A DNA stretch of 64,000 bases from JAGWAJ01 sp026707615 (GTDB taxonomy: Bacteria > Acidobacteriota > Vicinamibacteria > Vicinamibacterales > UBA8438): the NCBI GenBank assembly GCA_965207595.1, contig CBDBMW010000012.1:124001-188000 (forward strand), in the 5' to 3' direction. Positions 8,482 to 16,464 of the stretch are shown piece after piece. Below the pieces are notes generated by a model. The model saw only the letters and a program-made list of their open reading frames with translations. It made no database searches and was not told the origin of the DNA. The position numbers and the translations under genes were made by a program. The stretch's first letter is position 1, and the number at the start of each line of letters is the position of its first letter.

Positions 8482-8525
8482 AGAAGGCCGGTTGCCCCTT
8501 CTCGGGGTGGCCGGCCTTTGCTTTG
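8482..8525 (+). terminator. Rho-independent terminator, copy 2
   Basis: The same AAGGCCGG / CCGGCCTT stem as copy 1, followed by TTTGCTTT. It would catch read-through from the TPR gene before the small membrane-protein gene at 8632. Confidence 0.8.
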
Positions 8526-8631
8526 GTGAGGGCTTACCGGATCCCGGCGGGCGCGAGTGCCCCGGCCCGGCAACCGCGCCGGGGCGGAGGTATCGGCTGG
8601 ACGCTCGGCCGGGTGGTAGGATGGGGGAGCA

Positions 8632-8805
8632 ATGGACCATCGCAACGGAAGCACTATCCAGGTCGTCACGCTGCTGCTGTCGCTGGTGGCGGCCCTCACC
8701 GGGCTCGCAAACGGCTGGCAAATCGCAAGGCTTACGGGCCAGGTCGAGACCCTCCAGGAAGTCCTCGTCACGCACGTGACGACCCCGGGCGCCCACTCGG
8801 ACTGA
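8632..8805 (+). CDS. 57-residue single-pass membrane protein, unknown
   Basis: A small gene: ATG at 8632, TGA at 8803-8805. It is preceded by GGGGGAG with 5 nt spacing, a good ribosome binding site. The product has a hydrophobic stretch at about 9-28 (VVTLLLSLVAALTGLANGW) followed by a short amphipathic helix (about 29-48) and a polar tail with two His. An ATG at 8621 in another frame is ignored. No family was recognised. The strong SD and coherent membrane-helix composition argue that it is real, in contrast to the repeat DNA that follows it. Confidence 0.6.
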   Translation: MDHRNGSTIQVVTLLLSLVAALTGLANGWQIARLTGQVETLQEVLVTHVTTPGAHSD

Positions 8806-9015
8806 GACGCGAGCTGCCCCGCCGGCGGGCGCCTTCGACACCGCGCCCCCGAGCCGGTTGCGACCGCGACGCGAGCCCCGCCGGCCGGCGCCGCCTTCGA
8901 CACCGCGCCCCCGAGCCTGCCCGCCCTGGCCGGCCGCGACGCGAGCCCCGTCGGCGATCGCGTTCGACACCGCGCCCCGAGCCGGCCCGCGACGCGAGCC
9001 CCGCCGGCGACCGCG
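8806..9015. repeat. GC-rich imperfect tandem repeat, four copies
   Basis: Copies begin with GACGCGAGC at 8806, 8868, 8938 and 8991 (periods 62, 70 and 53 bp). The first three also share TTCGACACCGCGCCCC; the last is truncated. Frames open in both directions, but they are compositionally simple and the period is not a multiple of three, so it is unlikely to be coding. Confidence 0.75.
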
Positions 9016-9069
9016 CGCCGACGATTGGTGCAGGTTCCGGCTGAGTCCGGCACGATGGCGGCGCCGTAC

Positions 9070-9117
9070 AAACGAAAACGGCCGCGGGATTCCGGTGCAT
9101 CCGGAACCCCGCGGCCG
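9070..9117 (-). terminator. Rho-independent terminator of the tonB-exb operon
   Basis: A long GC stem (CGGCCGCGGG at 9079 paired with CCCGCGGCCG ending at 9117, with an inner CCGG/CCGG pair), followed on the minus strand by TTTTCGTTT. It lies about 50 bp beyond the last exbD stop codon. Confidence 0.9.
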
Positions 9118-9170
9118 TGCGAATGGTGCGTCAGGCGTCGATACGAGCCGACGCCCCCCGGCGAGGCAGC

Positions 9171-9635
9171 CTACAGAGCGGCCGCGCCGGCGGCCCGCCG
9201 CATGCCCTCCGTGACGATGCCCACCTTCTCGACGCCGGCGCCCTTGGCGGCATCGATGACGTCGATGATCTCGCCGTAGGTCAGCGAGCCGGCGCCGGCG
9301 ATGAACATCGTCTTGTCGCGGCGGGTCTCGAAGATCGAGCGGAGCTCCGACTGCAGCGACATGATGTCCATCGGCTGCTGGTTCACCGAGATCCGCCGAT
9401 CCGCCGTGTACTCGAGCACGATCTGGCTGCTGTCCGTCGCAGCCTGGGCCGAGCCCTGGGTCTCGAGCGGCAGGTTGATGTCGAGCCCGCGCTGGCCGAG
9501 CGGTAGCGCGGCCAGGAAGATGACAATCAGGACCAGCAGCACGTCGATGAACGGCGTGATGTTGATCTCCGAATTGGCATGTGGCTGTTCCGCCTCGACG
9601 ACGTCGTCGGCGCCGAAGTGCTTCTTGTGTGCCAT
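9171..9635 (-). CDS. exbD: ExbD/TolR-family biopolymer transport protein (second copy)
   Basis: Inner-membrane stator subunit that, with ExbB, uses proton flow to energise TonB. The 154-aa protein has a short cytoplasmic N-terminus, one membrane helix (about 25-45) opening with the motif NSEINITPFIDVLLVL, whose Asp is the expected proton-carrying residue, and a periplasmic domain. The SD GGAGGTT lies 6 nt before the ATG. It is the last gene of the operon, 4 bp after the other exbD. Paired exbD genes are common in Acidobacteriota and may form hetero-dimers. Confidence 0.93.
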   Translation of the reverse strand: MAHKKHFGADDVVEAEQPHANSEINITPFIDVLLVLIVIFLAALPLGQRGLDINLPLETQGSAQAATDSSQIVLEYTADRRISVNQQPMDIMSLQSELRSIFETRRDKTMFIAGAGSLTYGEIIDVIDAAKGAGVEKVGIVTEGMRRAAGAAAL

Positions 9636-9639
9636 CGCA

Positions 9640-10071
9640 TCAACCTCCGGCCGCGCCGCCGATCTCGCGCTCGGTGATCAGGCCGATGTTCTCGATGCCC
9701 GCCCGCTGGAGCGAGTCCATCAGGTCCATCACCGCCCCGTACTGCGCGTTGACGTCGCCCTTGATCAGGAGGATCCGCTCGAACTTGCGGTCGAGCGCCC
9801 GGTTGATCGCGGCGAGCAGCTCCGTCTCCGGGGTCTGCACGTTGTCGACGAAGTAGCGGCCGTCCGCCGTGACAGCGACGACGGTGTTGTTGTCGTTGTC
9901 CGGCTTGTCGGACGTGTTGGACGCCTCCGGCAGCGTCAGCGTCACGCCCGCCTGCAGGAGGGGTGCGATCAGCATGACGATGATCAGGAGGACCAGCATC
10001 ACGTCCGCGAGCGGCGTGATGTTGATCTCCGAATTCAACTTGCTGGATTTCTCACCAACTTGCATTCCCAT
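9640..10071 (-). CDS. exbD: ExbD/TolR-family biopolymer transport protein (first copy)
   Basis: The partner of the second ExbD in the TonB energising complex. The 143-aa protein has the same start of the membrane helix (NSEINITPLADVMLVLL, helix about 17-38, Asp retained) and a periplasmic domain of about 100 residues containing a polar Asp/Asn-rich loop (about 54-63) that the other copy lacks. Sequence identity with the other copy is low outside the helix, so the two probably have distinct roles rather than being a recent duplication. SD GGGAGGAT lies upstream. Confidence 0.93.
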   Translation of the reverse strand: MGMQVGEKSSKLNSEINITPLADVMLVLLIIVMLIAPLLQAGVTLTLPEASNTSDKPDNDNNTVVAVTADGRYFVDNVQTPETELLAAINRALDRKFERILLIKGDVNAQYGAVMDLMDSLQRAGIENIGLITEREIGGAAGG

Positions 10072-10120
10072 GTTGGAGATCCTCCCTCAACCCAGACGGG
10101 TGCGAGGCACCGGTTCGGGT

Positions 10121-10789
10121 CTACGACTTCTTGATGAAGTAGTCGACCAGCTCGGACGACGAGTTGTCCATCTCGACGGTGAAGAACTCGATGCGGCCGG
10201 TCAGGTAGTTGAAGAACCAGACGGCCGGGATGGCGACGAAGAGCCCGATGGCCGTGCCGACGAGCGCTTCGGAGATGCCGCCCGACACCGCGCCCAGACC
10301 GCCCGACCCGGTGGCCGCGATGCCCTGGAACGCGTTGATGACGCCGAGGGTCGTCGCGAGCAGGCCGACGAACACCGCGGTGGAGCCGATGGTCGCGAGC
10401 GCGCCGAGGCCGCGCTTGAGGTCGGCGGAGGTCAGCGCGGCCGCGCGCTGGATCGAGCGGCGGACGCTGTCGACGACGTCGTCCTTCTCGAGCTGCACGC
10501 CGCCTTCCTGCTGGAACTGGTACTCGGACAGACCGGCCAGGACGACCTTGCCGAGGTGGCTGTACTTGAACTCCTTGGACTGCGAGATCTTGATCGCTTC
10601 CTTGAGCTTGCCGTCCTTGAGATGCTTGGCCACCTTGGGCGCGAACTCGACCGACTGCCGCTTGGCCTGCGTGAACGTGAAGACACGCTCGCAGAAGACG
10701 CCCACGGACCACATCGACATCAGGCCAAGCACTGCCATCAGCAGCTTGACCAGCAAGCTCATCTGCTCCCAGAGTTCGAGAAAGTCCAT
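10121..10789 (-). CDS. exbB: ExbB/TolQ/MotA-family proton channel protein
   Basis: Forms the pentameric channel around the ExbD helices and drives TonB. The 222-aa protein has three membrane segments: about 10-30, 115-145 (GLGALATIGSTAVFVGLLATTLGVINAF) and 175-200 (AIGLFVAIPAVWFFNYL), with a large cytoplasmic loop between the first two. SD GGGAGGAT lies 6 nt before the ATG. It lies between tonB and the exbD pair in one operon. Confidence 0.93.
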   Translation of the reverse strand: MDFLELWEQMSLLVKLLMAVLGLMSMWSVGVFCERVFTFTQAKRQSVEFAPKVAKHLKDGKLKEAIKISQSKEFKYSHLGKVVLAGLSEYQFQQEGGVQLEKDDVVDSVRRSIQRAAALTSADLKRGLGALATIGSTAVFVGLLATTLGVINAFQGIAATGSGGLGAVSGGISEALVGTAIGLFVAIPAVWFFNYLTGRIEFFTVEMDNSSSELVDYFIKKS

Positions 10790-10826
10790 CTGATCCTCCC
10801 TGAATGCGGCCCGTTGGCTCCCAGGT

Positions 10827-11594
10827 CTACCGCAACGAGAAATTGACCGTAACCGTCATGATTACCGGAACCGGCACGCCGTTCAGCAGCGTCGGCGTGT
10901 ACTGCCACTGCCGCACGGCGGCGATGGCGGCTTCGTCGAGCAACGGCACCGAGCGGAGCACGTTGACGTCGGTCACCGCCCCGGTCGGTCCGATGGTCGC
11001 TTCGAGGATCACGACCCCCTGCACCCGGGCCGCGCGGGCCACCTCGGGATACGTGGGCGACACGTCGCGCGTCTTGGTCGGCGGGCTGATGTTGCCGCCG
11101 ACGCGGACCGGCTCCGGCGGCGGGGGCGGCGGCGGCGGGGCCTGCGGCAGGCCGCCGACGATGCCGCCGATGACGCCGCCCGATATGCCCCCTTCGACCC
11201 CCTGCACCTGCGTGAGGTCGAAGCCGCTCTCCTGGACGATCTGCTCCGGCGCCGCAATCGGGGCGGCGTTCGGATTGACGTCGATGACCGGCGCCGGCGG
11301 CGCCTCGGCCGCGGCGGGCGGCGGGGGCGGCGGGGGCGGCGGGGGCGGCGGGGGCGGCGCGGCCACGAACGCCATCATCGAGCTCGGCGTCGGCAGCGCG
11401 TCGACCGCCATGAGCGGCACGATGACGATCGCGCCGATGCCCACGACGTGGACCGCGATCGAGAGCGGCACCGTATACCACTTGCGGGTGCCGACCTGGA
11501 ACGAGGGATTGACCACCTCGCCGAACATCTGCGGTCCCTTCGGCTTTGCAGCCGCCGGACCTGACGGTTGAGCCTTGCCCTTAGTCTCGGCCAC
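10827..11594 (-). CDS. tonB: TonB-family energy transducer
   Basis: Transmits proton-motive energy from ExbB/ExbD across the periplasm to outer-membrane receptors. The 255-aa protein has a cytoplasmic N-terminus, one membrane helix (about 42-62), an uninterrupted run of 14 prolines (80-93), a Gly-rich linker (about 130-150), a second Pro run, and a C-terminal TonB domain (about 175-255, opening YPEVARAARVQG and ending NFSLR). The start is GTG, chosen because GAGGAGG lies 6 nt upstream and a strong promoter lies just beyond. It heads the tonB-exbB-exbD-exbD operon. No TonB-dependent receptor is encoded in the window. Confidence 0.93.
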   Translation of the reverse strand: MAETKGKAQPSGPAAAKPKGPQMFGEVVNPSFQVGTRKWYTVPLSIAVHVVGIGAIVIVPLMAVDALPTPSSMMAFVAAPPPPPPPPPPPPPPAAAEAPPAPVIDVNPNAAPIAAPEQIVQESGFDLTQVQGVEGGISGGVIGGIVGGLPQAPPPPPPPPEPVRVGGNISPPTKTRDVSPTYPEVARAARVQGVVILEATIGPTGAVTDVNVLRSVPLLDEAAIAAVRQWQYTPTLLNGVPVPVIMTVTVNFSLR

Positions 11595-11645
11595 CCTGGA
11601 CCTCCTCGCTAGCCATGAGCGCGGACTCCGCCATTGAGAGCGTTG

Positions 11646-11673
11646 ATTATACCTGCCCCAAGGCGGCTGTCAA
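11646..11673 (-). promoter_or_regulatory. Near-consensus sigma-70 promoter of tonB-exb
   Basis: On the minus strand TTGACA (11673-11668) and TATAAT (11651-11646), with 16-bp spacing. Both hexamers match the consensus perfectly. The transcript would start near 11639, giving a 5' leader of about 45 nt before the GTG. Confidence 0.88.
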
Positions 11674-11748
11674 TCGCACGGGACCTCCGACGCGACCCGC
11701 GAAGCGGTGCATATTACCCGTGCGCCGGAGGCGAGTCAATGCCGCGCA

Positions 11749-13857
11749 TCATCCCATCCAGGCGACGACGAGCGGCGCGAAGATCACGGCCACGATCGTC
11801 ATCAGCTTGATCAGGATGTTGAGGCTCGGTCCCGACGTGTCCTTGAAGGGATCGCCCACGGTGTCGCCGATGACCGCCGCCTTGTGCGGCTCGGAGCCCT
11901 TGCCGCCGTGGTGCCCTTCCTCGATGTACTTCTTGGCGTTGTCCCAGACGCCGCCGGCGTTGGCCATCATCAGCGCCATGAGCACGCCCGTGACCAGCGC
12001 GCCGGCCAGGAGCCCGCCCAGGCCCGAGACGCCGAGCAGGTACCCGGTCACCACGGGCGCCAGGACCGCGATGAGCCCCGGGACGACCATCTCGCGGATC
12101 GCGGAGCGGGTCGAGATCTCGACGCAGCGCGCCGAGTCGGGCTCCGCCTGCCCCTCGATGAGGCCCTTGATCTCGCGGAACTGCCGCCGCACCTCCTCGA
12201 TCATGTCGTTGGCGGAGCGGCCGACCGCGTTCATCGTCAGTGCCGAGAAGAGGAACGGCAGCATCCCGCCGAGCAGCATGCCGAGCAGCACGTTGGGGTT
12301 GTCGAGGGCCAGGCTGAGGTGGCGCGGGTCGAAGGCCGCCTCGCCGCCGGCGTCGGCGACGGCGGTGGCCGCCGTGGCCCGGAACGTGCTGAACAGCGCG
12401 AGCGCCGTCAGCGCCGCCGAGCCGATGGCGAAGCCCTTGCCCATGGCCGCCGTCGTGTTGCCGACCGCGTCGAGCGCGTCGGTCCGCTCGCGAACGAACG
12501 GCTCCGAGCGGCTCATCTCGGCGATGCCCCCCGCGTTGTCGGCCACCGGTCCGTAGGCGTCGACGCCGAGGCTGATGCCCAGGGTGGAGAGCATGCCGAC
12601 CGCGGCGATCGCGATGCCGTAGAGCTCCGCGAACGAGTAGCTGGCGTAGATGGCGACGCAGATGACGAGGATCGGCAGCGCGCAAGACATCATGCCGACG
12701 CCGAGGCCCGCGATGATGTTGGTGGCGGGGCCGGTCTCGGACTGCTGCGCGATGCGATGGGCCGGCGGCTTGTCCTTGCCGGTGTAGTACTCCGTGAGCT
12801 GGCCGATGGCGACGCCGGCGACCACGCCGAAGACGACGCACCAGAGGACGGCCATGGGGATCCCCAGCAGCACGATCAGCCCCCCGGCGCCGAGGAAGAC
12901 GAGGAAGGAGGCCACGAGCAGCCCGCGGTGCAGCGCGCTCCCGATCTTGCTCTCGTCGTCCGTGCTGACGACGAAGGTGCCGAGAATCGAGGCCAGGATG
13001 CCGGTGCCGGCGAGGAGGATCGGGAACACGACGAGGTTCTGCTGCAGCCCGCCGAACGCCGACTCGTCGACGCCCCACAGCGCCGCCGCCGTGCCCGCCC
13101 CAAGGGCCCAGGCGAGGGCGATCGACGAGATGATGCTGCCGACGTACGACTCGAACAGGTCGGCGCCCATGCCCGCGACGTCGCCGACGTTGTCGCCGAC
13201 GTTGTCGGCGATGGTCGCCGGATTGCGGGGGTCGTCCTCGGGGATGCCCGCCTCGACCTTCCCCGACAGGTCGCCCGCCACGTCGGCCGCCTTCGTGTAG
13301 ATGCCGCCGCCGACGCGGGCGAAGAGCGCAATCGACGAGGCCCCGAGCGAGAAGCCGAACAGCGACTCGACGGCCGCGCGGCCCTCGCCGCCGAGCCCGC
13401 CGTAGGCGAAGTAGAGCGCGGCGATGCCGAAGGTGCCGAGGGCGACGACGGTCAGCCCCATCACCGCGCCGCTCGAGAACGCCACGCGCAGGGCGCGCGA
13501 CAGGCTCTCGGTGGCCGCGTGGGTGGTCCGCACCGCCGCTCCGGTCGCGGTGCGCATGCCGATCCAGCCGGCCGAGGCCGACAGCAGCGCGCCCACCAGG
13601 AAGCTGACGGCGGTCAGCAGCGAGTTCCCGGGCAGGAAGAGCCAGAGCACCAGGAACATGACGGCGACGAAGCCGGCCAGCACGGTGTACTCGGTGCGCA
13701 GGAACGCCATCGCGCCCGTCCGAATCAGGGCCGCGATGCGCTGCATCCGCTCCGTCCCCGGCGACTGCCGATTGATGGTGCGAATCAGGTACAGGGCGAA
13801 GAGGGCCGACAGGACCGGCGCCCCCCAGCCCAGAGCGAAATACAGTGACTGATCCAT
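11749..13857 (-). CDS. hppA: Membrane-bound pyrophosphatase (ion-pumping)
   Basis: Hydrolyses PPi and pumps H+ or Na+ across the inner membrane. The 702-aa protein has about 16 hydrophobic segments. The substrate-binding signature at about 215-265 (YTKAADVAGDLSGKVEAG, then DDPRNPATIADNVGDNVGD) is intact. The stretch VGNTTAAMGKGFAIGSA has Ala where K+-independent enzymes carry Lys, suggesting the K+-dependent class; the pumped ion cannot be decided. ATG 13857 is chosen; GTG 13869 is possible and is closer to the GGAGGGAG sequence. Together with the PPi-type phosphofructokinase at the window end it suggests PPi-based energetics. Confidence 0.94.
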   Translation of the reverse strand: MDQSLYFALGWGAPVLSALFALYLIRTINRQSPGTERMQRIAALIRTGAMAFLRTEYTVLAGFVAVMFLVLWLFLPGNSLLTAVSFLVGALLSASAGWIGMRTATGAAVRTTHAATESLSRALRVAFSSGAVMGLTVVALGTFGIAALYFAYGGLGGEGRAAVESLFGFSLGASSIALFARVGGGIYTKAADVAGDLSGKVEAGIPEDDPRNPATIADNVGDNVGDVAGMGADLFESYVGSIISSIALAWALGAGTAAALWGVDESAFGGLQQNLVVFPILLAGTGILASILGTFVVSTDDESKIGSALHRGLLVASFLVFLGAGGLIVLLGIPMAVLWCVVFGVVAGVAIGQLTEYYTGKDKPPAHRIAQQSETGPATNIIAGLGVGMMSCALPILVICVAIYASYSFAELYGIAIAAVGMLSTLGISLGVDAYGPVADNAGGIAEMSRSEPFVRERTDALDAVGNTTAAMGKGFAIGSAALTALALFSTFRATAATAVADAGGEAAFDPRHLSLALDNPNVLLGMLLGGMLPFLFSALTMNAVGRSANDMIEEVRRQFREIKGLIEGQAEPDSARCVEISTRSAIREMVVPGLIAVLAPVVTGYLLGVSGLGGLLAGALVTGVLMALMMANAGGVWDNAKKYIEEGHHGGKGSEPHKAAVIGDTVGDPFKDTSGPSLNILIKLMTIVAVIFAPLVVAWMG

Positions 13858-13897
13858 TGCCCGGTACACTCCCTCCAGACGGCGGCCAAACCCCGCA

Positions 13898-13926
13898 CCC
13901 TAACCGACGCCCCGGAATCGTGTCAA
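13898..13926 (-). promoter_or_regulatory. Putative promoter of hppA
   Basis: Minus-strand TTGACA (13926-13921), 17-bp spacing, then TTAGGG (13903-13898). The -35 matches the consensus perfectly and the -10 is weak. It overlaps the last codons of the DUF502 gene, so hppA can be transcribed separately from the upstream sec genes. Confidence 0.5.
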
Positions 13927-14537
13927 GACGCGGTCCGCCGCAACCGCTCGGCCGCCGTGCGGAGCTGCTCGGAGAGCGCCATGCCGCCCGTCAGGAAGAC
14001 CTGCACGCCTTCCTGGACCGTGATGTCCGGGAACGTGATCACGGAGCGCGGGTAGATGTGGATGTCGCCGAAGTAGATGTGGTTGGTCGGCACGTAGACG
14101 GCCATCAGGTGCTCGAGCCCGTGGTCGCGCTCCAGGCTGAACTCCTTCGTCAGGAAGCCGAGGACGAGCCCGCGCTTCGGGTCGTCGGCCAGCACGACGC
14201 GCTTGAAGCCGAGCTGGTTGTCCGGCGAGAACGCCGCCACGAGCTGCTTGACCGGACCGTAGACGGCCCGGAAGACCGGCAGCCGGAGCAGATACGCCTC
14301 CCCGCGATCGAAGAGGCGCCGCCCGAGGACGTTGGTGGTGAGGGCGCCGACCACGAGCACGACGGCGAGCAGCGTGGCGAGGCCCAGGCCCGGAATCTCG
14401 CGCCCCAGCCACTGCGCGTAGACCGGGACCATCACGCCGTCGACCACCTGGAACAGCCAGACGAAGGCCACGACGCTGATGACCAGCGGCACGGTCACCA
14501 CGAAACCGGCGACGAGACTTCGACGGAGCCACTGCAT
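13923..14537 (-). CDS. DUF502-family membrane protein
   Basis: The function of this family is unknown. The 204-aa protein has two N-terminal membrane helices (about 8-30 and 52-72), then a soluble domain containing the family motif RLPVFRAVYGPVKQLV and later VYVPTNH and FPDITVQEGVQVFLTGGM. The tail is basic. It lies between uppP and hppA on the same strand, 30 bp after uppP. The family is widespread in Gram-negative bacteria, often near envelope genes. Confidence 0.85.
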   Translation of the reverse strand: MQWLRRSLVAGFVVTVPLVISVVAFVWLFQVVDGVMVPVYAQWLGREIPGLGLATLLAVVLVVGALTTNVLGRRLFDRGEAYLLRLPVFRAVYGPVKQLVAAFSPDNQLGFKRVVLADDPKRGLVLGFLTKEFSLERDHGLEHLMAVYVPTNHIYFGDIHIYPRSVITFPDITVQEGVQVFLTGGMALSEQLRTAAERLRRTAS

Positions 14538-14567
14538 CGCGTCACCCGAATGCGGCGGAGGCGCCCT

Positions 14568-15485
14568 TCACCGCGCGAGGAGGACCACCGCCGCAAGGCC
14601 GATCCGGTAGCAGGCGAACGGAACGAGCGTGTGCCGCGCAACATACCGGAGAAACCCGAATATCGCCACGTAGCCTACCAGCCCCGACGCGGCGGCGCCG
14701 ACGGCGAGCGCCGCCAGCCCCCCCGGCGGCACGCTCCCCGCCATCGCGTCCAGGGCCCCCTTCCCGCCGGCCCCGAGGATGGCCGGCACCCCGAGCAGGA
14801 AGGCGAAGCGGGCGGCCGCCTCGCGGCGCAGGCCGAGCAGCATCGCCACCGTGAGCACGGCACCCGAGCGCGACACGCCGGGGACGAGCGCCGCCGCCTG
14901 CGCTACGCCGAGACCCAGCGACGGCAGCCAGCCCGGCGGGCCGTCCGCCCCCGAGCGGGCGCCGGGGCCGGCGGCGCGGGCGGCGGGGCCCTCCGGGGCA
15001 CGGCGGGGGCGGCGGCCGGCGCGCTCCGCGGCCAGCATCGCGACGGCCCCCACGGCCAGGCTCGCCGCCGCCACCCCGGGCGTGCGCAGCGTGCCGGCGA
15101 TCGCGTCGCCCGCCGCCAGGCCGACGACCGCGACGGGGAGCGAGGCGACGGCCAGCGACCACAGCAGGCGCCCGTCTCGATCGGGCTCGAACCACGTCGC
15201 CGGACGCAGCGCGGCCCGGGCCAGCGCCCGCAGCTCCGCGTGGAAGTAGGCGACGATGGCGGCGAGGGTGCCGACGTGGCAGGCGACGTCGAAGGCGAGC
15301 GCGAAGTCGTCGTCGAGGCGCCATCCGAGGAGGTCCCGGGCCAGAATCAGGTGCGCCGAGCTGGAGATCGGGAGGAACTCGGTCACTCCCTGGACGATTC
15401 CGAGCAGGCCGGCCTCGAGCGCGCTCAAGGTGGCGAGGGAAGCCTCACGCCCGCGCCCGCCGCCGCTGGCGCTTCGGGCGTGCAT
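14568..15485 (-). CDS. uppP: Undecaprenyl-diphosphate phosphatase
   Basis: Recycles the lipid carrier of cell-wall synthesis by removing a phosphate from undecaprenyl-PP; a polytopic inner-membrane enzyme. Signature motifs are GIVQGVTEFLPISSSAHL (about 29-46) and PGVSRSGAVLTVAM (about 195-208). An Ala/Pro/Arg-rich insertion (about 150-180) lies between helices. The ATG at 15485 gives 305 aa and a 41-bp overlap with secF; a TTG at 15428 would give a more usual N-terminus (SALEAGLLG), and neither has a clear SD. It works in the same pathway stage as ddl, encoded at 19.6 kb. Confidence 0.92.
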   Translation of the reverse strand: MHARSASGGGRGREASLATLSALEAGLLGIVQGVTEFLPISSSAHLILARDLLGWRLDDDFALAFDVACHVGTLAAIVAYFHAELRALARAALRPATWFEPDRDGRLLWSLAVASLPVAVVGLAAGDAIAGTLRTPGVAAASLAVGAVAMLAAERAGRRPRRAPEGPAARAAGPGARSGADGPPGWLPSLGLGVAQAAALVPGVSRSGAVLTVAMLLGLRREAAARFAFLLGVPAILGAGGKGALDAMAGSVPPGGLAALAVGAAASGLVGYVAIFGFLRYVARHTLVPFACYRIGLAAVVLLAR

Positions 15486-16446
15486 CGCGCGCCCGCGGTG
15501 CCGCGGGGGCGCCGGCCGCGGGCAGCGCCTCCGCCCGCGCCCGCCGCACTGCCCGGCCCTGGGTGATGAGAATGGCGATGGTGGCCGCGATGAAGATGGT
15601 CGAGTAGGTCCCCGTGGCCACGCCGACGAGCATCGTGAACGCGAACCCCCGCAGCACCTCGCCCCCGAACAGGTAGAGGGCGAGCACGGCGAAGCCGGTC
15701 GTGCCCGACGTGATGATGGTGCGGCCGAGCGTCTGGTTGATGCTCTTGTTGACGACGCGGTCGAACTGGTCCCGCCGCATCAGCCGCAGGTTCTCGCGGA
15801 CGCGGTCGAAGATGACGATCGAATCGTTCACCGAGTAGCCGGTGATGGTCAGCATCGCGGCCACGACGTTCAGCGACAGGTCGTAGCCCAGGAACGTGAG
15901 CATCGACACCGTGACGAGGATGTCGTGCGCGACCGCCACCACCGCGCCGACCGCGAAGCTGAAGCGGAAACGAAGGCTGATGTAGATCAGGATGCCGATC
16001 ATCGCGAAGACGAACGCGTTGATCCCGCGCTGCCGGAGCTCCTGCCCGATGACCGGGCCGACGAGCTCCTGGCCGATGATCTCGAACGCCCCGAGGTCGC
16101 TCTCGCGCAGGGCGCCCACGACGGTGTTGGCGCCCTCCTCCAGGCTGGTTCCCACCTCCGGCCCGGCCTGCGGCAGGCGCACCAGGATGGCGTTGTCCGC
16201 CGCGTCGCCGTACTGCTGGACGACCTTCTCCTCGATGGCGTCGAGGGCCTCCCGCACGGCGCCCTCGCCCGCCGGCTGCTCGAACTCCACGATGATCTGC
16301 GTTCCGCCCGAGAAGTCGAGCCCGAGGGGCAGCCCGCCGCGCACGACCAGCACGGCCACGCCGGCGGCGATGATCAGCGCCGAGACCCCGAAGGCGTGCA
16401 AGCGCCAGCGGAGGAAGTCGAAGTTGGGCGTCTTGAAGATAGGCAT
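15445..16446 (-). CDS. secF: Protein translocase subunit SecF
   Basis: With SecD and YajC it uses the proton gradient to help proteins leave the Sec channel on the periplasmic side. The 333-aa protein has a first membrane helix (about 18-35), the motif LGLDFSGGTQIIVEF, a periplasmic domain (about 55-140), and five further helices with YSVNDSIVIFDRVREN. The C-terminal tail (about 300-333) is Arg/Ala-rich and longer than usual. It starts 18 bp after secD and overlaps the uppP start. Confidence 0.96.
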   Translation of the reverse strand: MPIFKTPNFDFLRWRLHAFGVSALIIAAGVAVLVVRGGLPLGLDFSGGTQIIVEFEQPAGEGAVREALDAIEEKVVQQYGDAADNAILVRLPQAGPEVGTSLEEGANTVVGALRESDLGAFEIIGQELVGPVIGQELRQRGINAFVFAMIGILIYISLRFRFSFAVGAVVAVAHDILVTVSMLTFLGYDLSLNVVAAMLTITGYSVNDSIVIFDRVRENLRLMRRDQFDRVVNKSINQTLGRTIITSGTTGFAVLALYLFGGEVLRGFAFTMLVGVATGTYSTIFIAATIAILITQGRAVRRARAEALPAAGAPAAPRARDARPKRQRRRARA

Positions 16447-16464
16447 GACGAACGGCGGAGATTC

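Larger units (their letters stand above)
8387..8565 (+). repeat. Tandem duplication carrying a terminator (95-bp period)
   Basis: Two copies of about 83 bp, starting at 8387 and 8482. Both hold the same terminator stem, then GCTTTGGTGA, a GGGCTT stretch and GGATCCCGGCGGGCGCG. The loops differ by one base (TTCCC versus TTCTC), and copy 2 lacks a few bases after the stem, so the duplication is not brand new. Confidence 0.85.

Noticed and set aside
8806..9015. CRISPR-like array
   Set aside because: Only four imperfect units with unequal periods, no conserved repeat/unique spacer alternation and no cas genes.
11707..13848. Very long open frame on the plus strand opposite the membrane pyrophosphatase gene
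   Set aside because: It mirrors the codon pattern of hppA and has only Arg/Ala/Asp-rich content; the minus-strand protein is full-length and recognisable.
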